DNA from: an uncultured Jannaschia sp.
GTDB lineage: Bacteria > Pseudomonadota > Alphaproteobacteria > Rhodobacterales > Rhodobacteraceae
Length of the DNA: 64,000 nucleotides
Direction of reading: 5' to 3'
NCBI RefSeq assembly: GCF_947494025.1
Contig: NZ_CANLTQ010000001.1
Coordinates: forward strand, 558,001 to 622,000
Shown: one piece after another, positions 20,571-28,849 of the stretch
Position numbering within the stretch: position 1 is the first letter of the stretch
Layout: each line of letters begins with the position of its first letter
The notes under the pieces: model-generated
Databases searched by the model: none
What the model was told of the DNA's origin: nothing
What the model saw: the letters and a program-made list of their open reading frames with translations, nothing else
Translations under genes and position numbers: made by a program

Positions 20571-22964
20571 TCAGGCGCGCAGCGTGCCGCCCGAGGCCTT
20601 TTCGACCTTGTCCACGATCTTCTGCGCGACCGCCTCGATCTCCTTGTCGGTCAGCGTCCGGTCGCGCGGCTGCATTCGCACGGTCAGCGCCAGCGACTTC
20701 CGCCCCTCGCCCAGCGCGCCGCCGGCGAACTCGTCGAAGACCCGCACGTCCGTGATGAGCGCCTTGTCCGCGCCCTGCGCCGCCTGCGCCAGCGTCTGCG
20801 CCTCGACCTCGGCATCCACGACGAACGCGAAGTCGCGGTCGACCGCTTGCAGATCCGACAGCGGCAGAGCGCCGCGCGACGCGCCCGCGGTCTTCGGGAA
20901 CGGCACCTCGGCGGGCCAGATCGTGAAACCTACCGCGGGGCCCTTCACGTCCAGCGCCCGCAACACCTTGGGGTGGATTTCCCCGAACGCGGCCAACGCC
21001 TTCTTCGGGCCGAGCCCGATGCGGCCCGACCGGCCGGGATGCCACCACGCCTCGGCACCCCGCAGGACCTTCGCCGAAGCCGGCGCGCCGATCGCGGCGA
21101 GGATCGCCTCGGCATCCGCCCGCGCGTCGAAGACGTCGACCGGGCGGCGGTCGCCATGGACCGAGCGCGGCCCGGTCTGGCCGACAAGAAGCCCCGAGAT
21201 CGCGAAATGCTGCTCCCCCGGCTCGCCGCCCGAGAAGGCGTGCCCCGCTTCGAAGAGCGCCAGATCGGCGAAGCCCCGCGCCTGATTGCGCGCCGCGGCC
21301 TGAAGCAGCCCCGGCAGGAGCGCGGGCCGCATGTGGCTCATGTCCGCGGAGATCGGGTTCTCCAGGCGCGTGGCGTCCGTCCCGCCGCCGAAGAGCCGGG
21401 CGGCGTCGCGGTCGATGAAGGTGTAGGTTACGCATTCGTCGTAGCCCAACGCGGCGGCGGTGCGGCGAGCCATTCGCTCGCGCCTTTGCGTGCGCGTGAG
21501 GACGGGGCGCAGCACCTGCGCGGCACGGGCCATCGGGCGACCCTCGAGCTTCGTCAGCGACGCGATCCGCGCCACTTCCTCCACCAGATCGGCCTCGCCC
21601 TGCACGTCGGGCCGCCAGGACGGCATCCAGGCTTCGTCCCCCTCGAGCCGGAAGCCCAGCGCCTCGAGCGTCGCGCGCTGCGTTTCCGCCGGGATCGCCA
21701 TGCCGACCAGTCTCTCGACCCGGTCGGTGTCGAGCCGGTAGCTGCGCGCCGTGTCGGGCACGGCGCCCGCGACCACCGCCTCCGACGCCTCGCCCCCGGC
21801 GACGGACAGGATCATCGCCGTGGCGTGGTCGAGCCCGTCCGGCGTGAAGGCCGGGTCGACGCCCCGTTCGAAGCGGTAGCGCGCGTCGGAATGAATTTTC
21901 AAAGATCGACCGGTCAGCGCGATCTGCACCGGATCCCAGCAGGCGCTCTCGACCAGGACGTTCACCGTTTCCGGCGTGACGCCCGAGGCCTCGCCGCCCA
22001 TGATGCCGGCGATGCTTTCCACGCCCGCCGCATCGGAGATGGCGATCGCGCCGGCGGGAAGCGTGTAGGTCCGCTCGTCCAGCGCCTCGATCGTCTCGCC
22101 GCCCAGGGCGCGATGGATGCGCAGATCGCCCCGGACCTTGTCGGCGTCGAAGACGTGGAGCGGGCGATTCAGGTCGTAGGTGAACCAGTTCGTCACGTCG
22201 ACGAGGAAGCTGATCGGACGCAGACCGATGGCACGGATCTGATCCTGCAGCCAGTCGGGCGACGGCCCGTTCCGCACCCCCCGGATGAGGCGCAGCGCGA
22301 AGACGGGGCACCCGTTGGCCGTGTCCTCGTCGATGGTGACGCCGACCGGGCAGGCGAAGGCGCCCGCGACGGCCGGCGTTTCCAGCGGCTTCAGCGTGCC
22401 GAGACCCCGCGCCGCGAGATCGCGGGCGACGCCGCGCACGCCGAGCGCGTCGGGCCGGTTCGGCGTGATCGCGATCTCGATCACCGGATCCACCTTGGCC
22501 GGGTCGTTTCTGGCCAGCCAGTCGGTGAACCGCTCGCCCACCTCGCCCGACGGCAGCTCGATGATACCCTCATGCTCGTCGGACAGCCCCAGCTCGCGTT
22601 CGGAGGCCATCATCCCGAAGCTCTCGATCCCGCGGATCTTTCCGATGCCGATGGTCGAGTCGATGCCGGGTACGTAGACGCCGGGCTTAGCCAAGACGAC
22701 GGTGATCCCCTCGCGGGCATTGGACGCGCCGCAGATGATCTGCTTGCGGCCCTCGTCCGTGTCCACCTGACAGACCTTCAGGCGGTCCGCATCGGGATGT
22801 TTCGCCGCGCTCGCCACATGGCCGATGACGAAATCGTGCAGCTTCGCCGCGCGGTCCTCGACGCCTTCGACCTCGAGCCCGAGATCGGTCAACGCGTCGG
22901 TGATCTGATCCAGCGTCGCGTCCGTGTCGAGATGGCGCTTGAGCCAGGAAAGGGTGAACTTCAT
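20571..22964 (-). CDS. pheT: Phenylalanine-tRNA ligase beta subunit
   Basis: A 797-residue protein of standard length. It starts MKFTLSWLKRHL, followed by the tRNA-binding OB domain (FVIGHVASAAKHPDADRLKVCQVDTDEG), the B3/B4 editing domain, the B5 domain and a C-terminal anticodon-binding ferredoxin-like domain ending DKEIEAVAQKIVDKVEKASGGTLRA. It forms the alpha2-beta2 synthetase with PheS, but pheS is not adjacent; a GNAT gene lies upstream. After the stop, a TTTTTT run on the transcript with only a weak stem may act as terminator. Confidence 0.97.
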   Translation of the reverse strand: MKFTLSWLKRHLDTDATLDQITDALTDLGLEVEGVEDRAAKLHDFVIGHVASAAKHPDADRLKVCQVDTDEGRKQIICGASNAREGITVVLAKPGVYVPGIDSTIGIGKIRGIESFGMMASERELGLSDEHEGIIELPSGEVGERFTDWLARNDPAKVDPVIEIAITPNRPDALGVRGVARDLAARGLGTLKPLETPAVAGAFACPVGVTIDEDTANGCPVFALRLIRGVRNGPSPDWLQDQIRAIGLRPISFLVDVTNWFTYDLNRPLHVFDADKVRGDLRIHRALGGETIEALDERTYTLPAGAIAISDAAGVESIAGIMGGEASGVTPETVNVLVESACWDPVQIALTGRSLKIHSDARYRFERGVDPAFTPDGLDHATAMILSVAGGEASEAVVAGAVPDTARSYRLDTDRVERLVGMAIPAETQRATLEALGFRLEGDEAWMPSWRPDVQGEADLVEEVARIASLTKLEGRPMARAAQVLRPVLTRTQRRERMARRTAAALGYDECVTYTFIDRDAARLFGGGTDATRLENPISADMSHMRPALLPGLLQAAARNQARGFADLALFEAGHAFSGGEPGEQHFAISGLLVGQTGPRSVHGDRRPVDVFDARADAEAILAAIGAPASAKVLRGAEAWWHPGRSGRIGLGPKKALAAFGEIHPKVLRALDVKGPAVGFTIWPAEVPFPKTAGASRGALPLSDLQAVDRDFAFVVDAEVEAQTLAQAAQGADKALITDVRVFDEFAGGALGEGRKSLALTVRMQPRDRTLTDKEIEAVAQKIVDKVEKASGGTLRA

Positions 22965-23028
22965 GTCGCAGACCTCGGCAGATTTCGCGTCCGCCTAGCC
23001 CATCGGCGGGACGGATTGAAGTGCCCGG

Positions 23029-23511
23029 TCAGGCGAGGCGGAACCCGATGCGCCGCGCCGCGACCGGATGGCCGACGAGCGTGTCGTCCACCGGCCCCTC
23101 ATCCACCCCGCCATGGCGAAGATAGAAGCGATGCGCCCGGTCGTTCTCTGCCAGCACCGTCAGATAGGCCCGGTCGAAGCCCGCTTCGCGCAGCGCGACC
23201 TTGATCGCCGCCAGGAGTTCCGTTCCCGTGCCGCCGCCCCGCAGGTCGGGCCGGACATGGAGGTTGTCGATGAGCGGCGGATCGCGGTCGGTGAGCGCGC
23301 AGGCGAAGCCCGTCAGCTCCCTGTCGGTGTAGTCGACGAGGACGAGCTCGGGCGGCGCGAAGCTGCGGGCCGCCCATTTCGCGTTCATGTCGGCAGGCAG
23401 GCCCTCCGTTAGATACCTGGCGGGCAACACATTGCCGTAGCTCGACTGCCAGGAGGCGAGGTGCAGGTCGCGGATGGCCGCACGGTCGTCGGGGGTCGCC
23501 GGGCGGATCAT
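23029..23511 (-). CDS. GNAT-family N-acetyltransferase
   Basis: A 160-residue GNAT protein starting MIRPATPDDRAAIRDLHLASW. The acetyl-CoA pyrophosphate loop is in VRPDLRGGGTGTELL and motif B in YLTVLAENDRAHRFYLRHGG. The substrate is unknown. Its ATG overlaps the stop of the MOSC gene by four bases (ATGA), so it ends a coupled three-gene unit. Confidence 0.85.
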   Translation of the reverse strand: MIRPATPDDRAAIRDLHLASWQSSYGNVLPARYLTEGLPADMNAKWAARSFAPPELVLVDYTDRELTGFACALTDRDPPLIDNLHVRPDLRGGGTGTELLAAIKVALREAGFDRAYLTVLAENDRAHRFYLRHGGVDEGPVDDTLVGHPVAARRIGFRLA

Positions 23512-23972
23512 GCCGGTCCCACCGCGTCGCCCCGGGCGACACGCCCGGGCGTCACGACCTGCGCGCACCAGCCGCCGTGATGGCGGACCGCCGAATAGCC
23601 GCCCCGTCCCAGCGTCTCCTCCATGCGCGAACAGGGCGCGCAGGGACCGGTGAGGCGCAGCACCGCGCCGCCCACGCGCACCTCCCGCCCCTTCAGCGCG
23701 GCAAGGTTGATGCCCGAGACCACGAGGTTGCGGCGCAGCGCCTTCGGCGTAACCGCGCCGTCGCAGAGCGCGGCGATCACCGGCAGGTGCTCCGCCTGCA
23801 GAAGCGTCACCGCACGCTTGCCCGGGGCGGCGTGGTCGCCGTCGAGCCCGTCGGGGCCGAGCTCCGCCCCGGCGACCGCGACCATCTCCATCCGCCGGGC
23901 GGGACGCAGCCCGATCCAGTCCAGCCGGCCGTCCCGTGTCACCGTCGCCATCAGCTCGCGCAGCGCGCTCAC
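23508..23972 (-). CDS. MOSC-domain protein
   Basis: A 154-residue MOSC protein (molybdenum-cofactor sulfurase C-terminal fold). Visible are GLDGDHAAPGKRAVTLL, ALRRNLVVSGINLAALKGREVRVG and the conserved cysteine region GPCAPCSRME. These domains often act on hydroxylamino or sulfur-bearing compounds or bind molybdenum cofactor. A GTG start overlaps the stop of the upstream GAF gene (GTGA); an ATG seven codons later is the alternative. It is not next to the xdh genes, so a link to them is not implied. Confidence 0.85.
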   Translation of the reverse strand: MSALRELMATVTRDGRLDWIGLRPARRMEMVAVAGAELGPDGLDGDHAAPGKRAVTLLQAEHLPVIAALCDGAVTPKALRRNLVVSGINLAALKGREVRVGGAVLRLTGPCAPCSRMEETLGRGGYSAVRHHGGWCAQVVTPGRVARGDAVGPA

Positions 23973-24460
23973 CGCGTGAAGGTGTCCGCCAGGAGAGCCG
24001 CGAGCTCCCGCGCGTCGTCGGCGTCGAAGGCGTCGGGCCGGTCGCTGTCGATGTCGAGGACCGCGATGGTCGCGCCCGATGCGTCGAAAACCGGCAGCAC
24101 GATCTCCGACCGGGTGGAGGCGGCGCAGGCGATATGGCCCGGGAACGCCTCCACGTCGGGGACGAGCTGCACCTCCCCGGTCCGCGCCGCTGCCCCGCAG
24201 ACACCGCGCTCGAACGGAATGACGAGGCAGCCGTGACCGCCCTGATACGGTCCGATCTTCAGCAGACCCGGCGCCACCACGCGGTAAAAGCCCGTCCAAT
24301 CGAAGCGGTCGTCGGAATGATGAAGCTCACAGGCGAGCGTCGCCATCAACGCGACCGCGTCGTCCTCCCCCTCCGTCAGGGACGCGCAGACCCGGCGCAG
24401 CGCCGCGTAGTCGACCCGCGCCGCGGCACCCCGTTCCCCTTCGTCCATCCGGTCCTGCAT
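23969..24460 (-). CDS. msrC: GAF-domain free methionine-R-sulfoxide reductase
   Basis: A 163-residue single GAF protein. Three family cysteines are kept: GGHGCLVIPFERGVCG and the GHIAC of the following helix. The ending SEIVLPVFDASGATIAVLDIDSDRPDAF is typical of YebR/fRMsr enzymes, which reduce free L-methionine-(R)-sulfoxide with thioredoxin. The ATG at 24460 is chosen because earlier residues are unlike the family and run into the divergent promoter region. It heads the GAF-MOSC-GNAT unit. Confidence 0.88.
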   Translation of the reverse strand: MQDRMDEGERGAAARVDYAALRRVCASLTEGEDDAVALMATLACELHHSDDRFDWTGFYRVVAPGLLKIGPYQGGHGCLVIPFERGVCGAAARTGEVQLVPDVEAFPGHIACAASTRSEIVLPVFDASGATIAVLDIDSDRPDAFDADDARELAALLADTFTR

Positions 24461-24554
24461 CCCGACCCCGTTCACCCTTCCGTAAGCTGTGGCGGCTAGC
24501 GTGCCATCCCAACGCGCCGCAAACCACCCGTCGCGATCTCTACGAGGTGTTTCG

Positions 24555-24896
24555 ATGGACATCGACAGCGAACTTCGCGGAAACGTCCGGTTGCTGACCC
24601 TGCGCGAGGCGCGGATCGACGCCGCAGGTTCGATGGCGTTCAAGGAAAAGGTCCGGACCCTGATCGAGGATCACGAGGGCCCCGTCGTCATCGACATGGA
24701 CCGCGTCGAGTTCCTCGATTCGAGCGGGCTGGGCGCGCTGGTCGCGGTGATGAAGATGCTGGGGCGCAACCGGTCGCTGGAACTCGCCTGCTGCGGTCCG
24801 GTCGTCGGCAAGGTGCTCACCCTGACGCGGATGGACCGCATCTTCGTGCTGCACAACGACGTGGAGGCGGCCGTTTCCGCCCGCGACGCCGCCTGA
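24555..24896 (+). CDS. STAS-domain anti-sigma factor antagonist
   Basis: A 113-residue RsbV/SpoIIAA-like protein. VVIDMDRVEFLDSSGLGALVA contains the conserved D-S-S-G-L phosphorylation loop, whose first or second Ser would be phosphorylated by the kinase encoded next. It is divergent from the GAF gene, and its stop overlaps the kinase start by one base (TGATG). No sigma-factor gene is nearby, so the target could be a distant sigma factor or a non-transcriptional partner. Confidence 0.92.
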   Translation: MDIDSELRGNVRLLTLREARIDAAGSMAFKEKVRTLIEDHEGPVVIDMDRVEFLDSSGLGALVAVMKMLGRNRSLELACCGPVVGKVLTLTRMDRIFVLHNDVEAAVSARDAA

Positions 24897-25354
24897 TGTC
24901 CAGGGCCGCGGCGGAGCCGGCGGCGGACGAGCTGATCCGCGCCCGGTTTCCGGCCACAGACCTCGCCGTTCGCGAACAGATCGCCCGCGTCCGCGTCTGC
25001 CTTTGCCGCACCCGGGCGAGCGTCGCGCTGCAGGAGAACGTCGCCATTCTGCTGGGCGAGATCCTCAACAACATCGTCGAGCATTCGCTGGCCGGCCGAC
25101 ACGACGCCCGGATCGCGCTCGCCGTCTCGCGGGATGCGGACGGCATTTGCGTCGAGACGCAGGATGTCGGCGAGCCGCTTCCGCCACAGCTCCTGACCTC
25201 CGCCCGACTGCCCGAAACGGCCGTCGATGTCGTGAACATGCCGGAAGGCGGGTTCGGATGGTTCATCATCCATGCGCTGGCCGACGAAATGGTCTATGTC
25301 CGCGACGAGGGTACGAACCGATTGAGTTTCCGGCTGTCCGAACCCGCGCCCTGA
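24896..25354 (+). CDS. RsbW-like serine kinase / anti-sigma factor (HATPase)
   Basis: A 152-residue GHKL ATPase of the SpoIIAB/RsbW type. The N box is in GEILNNIVEHSLAG (Asn, Glu and His present), the G1 region is ETQDVGEPLP, and the glycine-rich lid is EGGFGWFIIHALAD. It should bind ATP, phosphorylate the STAS partner and release or capture a target protein. There is no second domain. Start and neighbour overlap by one base. Confidence 0.9.
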   Translation: MSRAAAEPAADELIRARFPATDLAVREQIARVRVCLCRTRASVALQENVAILLGEILNNIVEHSLAGRHDARIALAVSRDADGICVETQDVGEPLPPQLLTSARLPETAVDVVNMPEGGFGWFIIHALADEMVYVRDEGTNRLSFRLSEPAP

Positions 25355-25429
25355 GCATCGTCGCGCGCGAGGGTCATTGGCTTCCGCCGTCGCCCGTCCT
25401 AGCCTCGCCGTTCCGAACGAGAGGTGACC

Positions 25430-27007
25430 ATGCGCGATTTCCACATCCCCGGGCGTTCGCCCGTCTACGCCACCGAAGGCATGTGCGCGACCTCGCACCC
25501 GCTGGCCGCGAAGATCGCGGTCGACACGCTGGCCCGGGGCGGCAACGCGGTGGACGCCGCGATCGCGGGCGCGGTCCTGCTGGGCCTTTGCGAACCGCAG
25601 ATGACGGGGCTCGGCGGGGATTGCTTCGTGCTCCTGAAATCCGCCGGGGCCGAGGACGTGGTGGCGCTGAACGGCTCGGGCCGGGCACCGGCCGGCGCCT
25701 CCGCCGCGGCGCTGCGCGAGGCGGGCCATGCGACGATCCCGCTGCGCTCGGTCCATTCGGTGACGCTGCCCGGGGCGGTGGACGCGTTCTGCACCCTGTC
25801 GGAGCGCTACGGCGCGCTCGGCATCGGCGACACGCTCGGCCCCGTGATCCCCTATTTCGAGCGCGGCGTGCCCGTCGCTCCGCGCGTCGCCTTCGACTGG
25901 GCGGCTTCCTTCGACGCGCTTCAGGGCGGCGCGCGGTCAACCTATGCGGTGGACGGCACGGCGCCCGGGGCGGGGACGCGCTTCGCCCTGCCGGGACAGG
26001 CCGAAGTGCTGCGCCGGATTGCGGCGGAGGGGCGTGACGGGTTCTATGCCGGCGAGGTGGCCGAAGACATGGTCGCCGCGCTGCAGGCGGCGGGCGGGAC
26101 CTGCACCGCGGAGGAATTCGCCGGCGTCGCCAGCGACTGGGTCGAACCGATCTCGGGAAGCTATCGCGGCCTCGACCTGATCGAGCATCCGCCCAACGGT
26201 CAGGGGGCGACGGCGATCCTGATGGCCAACATCCTCGCCAATTTCGACGTGGCCGCGATGGATCCGTTCGGTGCCGAACGCGCGCATCTGGAGGCGGAGG
26301 CCGCGAAGCTCGCCTACGACGCGCGCAACCGCTTCATCGCCGACCCCGACCATACCGCGCGGCTCGACGCGATGCTGAGCCTCGACATGGCGGCCCGGCT
26401 CGCCGGGCTGATCGACCCGCTGCGCGCCATGCCCTCGGCGGCGGCGCTGACGGAGGCGGTCCACAAGGACACGATCTACATCACCGTGATCGACCGCGAC
26501 CGGATGGCGGTGTCGCTCATCTATTCGATCTTCCACGCCTTCGGCTCGGGGATCGCCTCCGACAAGTTCGGTCTGCTGCTGCACAACCGCGGTGCCGGCT
26601 TCACGCTGGCCGAGGGGCATCCGAACGAACTGGCCCCGGGCAAGCGGCCGATGCACACCATCATTCCGGGCATGCTTCGCGAGAACGGTCAGGTCACGAC
26701 GCCGTTCGGCGTGATGGGCGGCGCCTACCAATCGGCCGGTCATGCCCGCTTCGTATCGAACCTGCGCGACTTCGGCATGGACCCGCAGACCGCCATCGAC
26801 GCGCCCCGTGCCTTCTCGGATGCCGGCGTGATGAAGGTGGAACGAGGTTATTCCGACGCCGTCCGGGCGGAACTGGCCGAGATGGGCCACGACGTTCGCG
26901 TCCCCGATGAGCCGATCGGCGGCGCGCAGGCGATCCGCATCGACGCGAGCGGATACCTCGAAGGGGCGAGCGATCCGCGGAAGGACGGCTGCGCGCTCGG
27001 TTATTGA
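25430..27007 (+). CDS. Gamma-glutamyltransferase family protein
   Basis: A 525-residue Ntn-hydrolase of the GGT/YwrD family. YATEGMCATSHPLAAKIAVDTLARGGNAVDAAIA and GLGGDCFVL match the large-subunit core. The autoprocessing Thr is in HKDTIYITVIDRDR, followed by small-subunit motifs SLIYSIFHAFGSGI and GVMGGAYQSAGHARFVSNL. No signal peptide is seen, unlike periplasmic glutathione-degrading GGT, so it is likely cytoplasmic with an unknown gamma-glutamyl or related substrate. The ATG at 25430 follows GAGAGG at a proper distance. Confidence 0.92.
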   Translation: MRDFHIPGRSPVYATEGMCATSHPLAAKIAVDTLARGGNAVDAAIAGAVLLGLCEPQMTGLGGDCFVLLKSAGAEDVVALNGSGRAPAGASAAALREAGHATIPLRSVHSVTLPGAVDAFCTLSERYGALGIGDTLGPVIPYFERGVPVAPRVAFDWAASFDALQGGARSTYAVDGTAPGAGTRFALPGQAEVLRRIAAEGRDGFYAGEVAEDMVAALQAAGGTCTAEEFAGVASDWVEPISGSYRGLDLIEHPPNGQGATAILMANILANFDVAAMDPFGAERAHLEAEAAKLAYDARNRFIADPDHTARLDAMLSLDMAARLAGLIDPLRAMPSAAALTEAVHKDTIYITVIDRDRMAVSLIYSIFHAFGSGIASDKFGLLLHNRGAGFTLAEGHPNELAPGKRPMHTIIPGMLRENGQVTTPFGVMGGAYQSAGHARFVSNLRDFGMDPQTAIDAPRAFSDAGVMKVERGYSDAVRAELAEMGHDVRVPDEPIGGAQAIRIDASGYLEGASDPRKDGCALGY

Positions 27008-27015
27008 GGCCCTCC

Positions 27016-27041
27016 GGCGGCCGGAAGGAGTTCCGGCCGCC
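27016..27041. terminator. Perfect 11-base-stem hairpin between convergent genes
   Basis: Arms 27016-27026 and 27031-27041 pair perfectly around a four-base loop, nine bases after the gamma-glutamyltransferase stop. No T run follows on plus. It separates convergent genes (trpF on minus ends at 27162). Confidence 0.6.
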
Positions 27042-27161
27042 AATTCGGCGAGGACGCATCGGCTCGTCCACGTGAACCGCGAGACGGCTCGGGGGGCCGC
27101 CTCTTTCCAGAAAAGACCCGAACCCCACGAGCCGGGATCCGTGACGTCAGCCCGTCTGGGT

Positions 27162-27824
27162 TCAATGGCCCGCGGCGGCGCAGAACGCGGCGATGCGGGC
27201 CGGATCCTTCGCGCCCGGGGCCGCCTCGACGCCGGATGAGACGTCGACCTGACGGGCGCCGGTCAGGCGGATCGCCTCCCCGACATTGTCGGGCGTCAGG
27301 CCGCCGGCCAGCATCCAGGGCACCTGCCAGGTCCGATCGGCGATCAGGCGCCAGTCGAAACCGATCCCGTTCCCGCCCGGCAGCGCTGCCCCTTCGGGCG
27401 GCTTGGCATCGACGAGGATCTGGTCGGCAACGTCCGCGTAGGCGTCGAGCGCGGCCAGATCGGCCGCATCGCGCAAGCCGACCGCCTTCATCACCGGCAG
27501 GCCGCTCCGCGCCCGGATCTCAGCGACGCGGGCTGGACTCTCTCGGCCGTGCAGTTGGAGCATGTCGAGCGGGACGATGCGGAGAACCTCCTCGAGCAAC
27601 GCGTCGTCGGGGTCCACGAGCAGCGCGACCTTGGCGAGTCCGACAGGTGCGGAAAGCGCGAGCGCACGGGCGGTCGCGGGATCGAGGTGCCGCGGGGAGG
27701 CCGAAAAGAACACGAGGCCCATATAGGCCGCCTTCGCCCTGGCCGCGGCGGCAACATCGTCAGGCGTCCGGAGGCCGCAGATCTTGACGCGGACGCCGCT
27801 TCCGGGGCGGCTCACGCGAAGCAT
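27162..27824 (-). CDS. trpF: Phosphoribosylanthranilate isomerase
   Basis: A 220-residue TIM-barrel enzyme of tryptophan synthesis (PRA to CdRP). The catalytic Cys is in [11 protein letters not shown] and the catalytic Asp in the QILVDAK strand; [11 protein letters not shown] and VDVSSGVE are the phosphate-binding C-terminal motifs. The first ten residues are an extension relative to many homologues, but no start codon exists immediately before VKICGL. It lies 16 bases after the LapA-domain gene, the usual rpsA-ihfB-lapA-trpF arrangement. Confidence 0.95.
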   Translation of the reverse strand: MLRVSRPGSGVRVKICGLRTPDDVAAAARAKAAYMGLVFFSASPRHLDPATARALALSAPVGLAKVALLVDPDDALLEEVLRIVPLDMLQLHGRESPARVAEIRARSGLPVMKAVGLRDAADLAALDAYADVADQILVDAKPPEGAALPGGNGIGFDWRLIADRTWQVPWMLAGGLTPDNVGEAIRLTGARQVDVSSGVEAAPGAKDPARIAAFCAAAGH

Positions 27825-27840
27825 GGCAAGTCCGGCACCG

Positions 27841-28188
27841 TCAGGACGGGTCGTTCAGAAGCGCCAGAACCTCATCCCGGTCGGATCGACGCGCCCGGCT
27901 GCGGGTTAGTTCGTCCTGTAGACGCTCGCGTTCGGTCCGTTCGGACCGGGCGGCGGCCCGGTGCTTGTGCTCGCGCATCCACTCCCAGACGAACCCGATC
28001 AGGAGGCCGACCGCCATCGCGAGGAAGATCACGACGAAAAGCGGGGCGGTGAACCCCTGTCCCGTGCCGAGATAGGCGCCGATATCCTCCGGCAGCAGGC
28101 GCAGGGTCACGGCGCCGCGATTCGCGAGCGCCAGAACGAGGAGGATCAGAGCGAGGATCCCGAGAAACAGGTAGCGCAGGAAATTCAT
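27841..28188 (-). CDS. LapA-domain (DUF1049) membrane protein
   Basis: A 115-residue inner-membrane protein with two transmembrane segments (about 4-23 and 45-68), separated by a short periplasmic loop, then a basic coiled tail to residue 115. It matches the LapA/DUF1049 family associated with lipopolysaccharide assembly in enterobacteria. Placement directly after ihfB is typical. Confidence 0.88.
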   Translation of the reverse strand: MNFLRYLFLGILALILLVLALANRGAVTLRLLPEDIGAYLGTGQGFTAPLFVVIFLAMAVGLLIGFVWEWMREHKHRAAARSERTERERLQDELTRSRARRSDRDEVLALLNDPS

Positions 28189-28235
28189 GTCTTCGACTTA
28201 TCCTCGCGGCCCGCGCCTGTCCAGCGGGGCGCGCA

Positions 28236-28520
28236 TCAGGCGCGGCCGTTCAGGCGATCGCGCAGCAGCTTGCCCGCTTTGAAGAACGGCACATGCTTCT
28301 CCTCGACCTCGACCGCTTCGCCGGTACGGGGGTTCCGCCCCATCCGGGCGTCGCGCTGCTTCACGGAAAAGGCGCCGAACCCCCGAAGCTCGACGCGGTT
28401 GCCCTCCGAAAGGGCATCCACGATCTCCTCGAAGATGGTGTTCACGATCTTCTCGACGTCGCGCTGGTAGAGATGCGGATTGGCGTCCGCGATTTTCTGG
28501 ATCAGCTCAGATCGTATCAT
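28236..28520 (-). CDS. ihfB: Integration host factor beta subunit
   Basis: A 94-residue DNA-bending protein starting [17 protein letters not shown]. The [22 protein letters not shown] segment is the beta arm with the intercalating proline, and the end [15 protein letters not shown] is family-typical. The start is supported by AAGGAA eight bases upstream. It partners with an IhfA not in this window. It follows rpsA after a 329-base gap and probably has its own promoter there. Confidence 0.97.
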   Translation of the reverse strand: MIRSELIQKIADANPHLYQRDVEKIVNTIFEEIVDALSEGNRVELRGFGAFSVKQRDARMGRNPRTGEAVEVEEKHVPFFKAGKLLRDRLNGRA

Positions 28521-28849
28521 CTGTATTCCTTGCGAAAGCTCCCGGTCCGTTCGACCGGCTCGCAGATACCCCGATCCCGCACGCGGGATCGCCCCAAAGA
28601 AGGTAAACACACACAAGCCCGTGATCGCTAGCCCGAAAGTGCAACTTTACCGCATGTTGCGCGAGGGAAGGGGTGAGATCCGCCTATTGCCCGGGCATCT
28701 GCGCGTCTTGGCATGCCGCAAAATGGCAATGGCACGGACCGGCTTCCGTGATCCCCGCCACGAAGAAATCGAAACGACCCTCCCCGACACGGCAGGAGCC
28801 CCGGCGTTCGACCGGGGCTCCACGATGCGTCCGAACCGGACGGTCGGGC
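28521..28849. other. 329-base gap between rpsA and ihfB
   Basis: There is no open frame with coding character. The rpsA-proximal end holds a terminator-like hairpin (28795-28821), and the remainder, including an AT-richer stretch near 28600-28660, is likely the ihfB promoter and leader. No RNA gene was recognised. Confidence 0.6.
28795..28821 (-). terminator. Hairpin terminator after rpsA
   Basis: A perfect 10-base GC-rich stem (28795-28804 with 28812-28821) with a 7-base loop lies 29 bases after the rpsA stop. The transcript then reads on without a strong U run, so termination may be partial. Confidence 0.6.
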
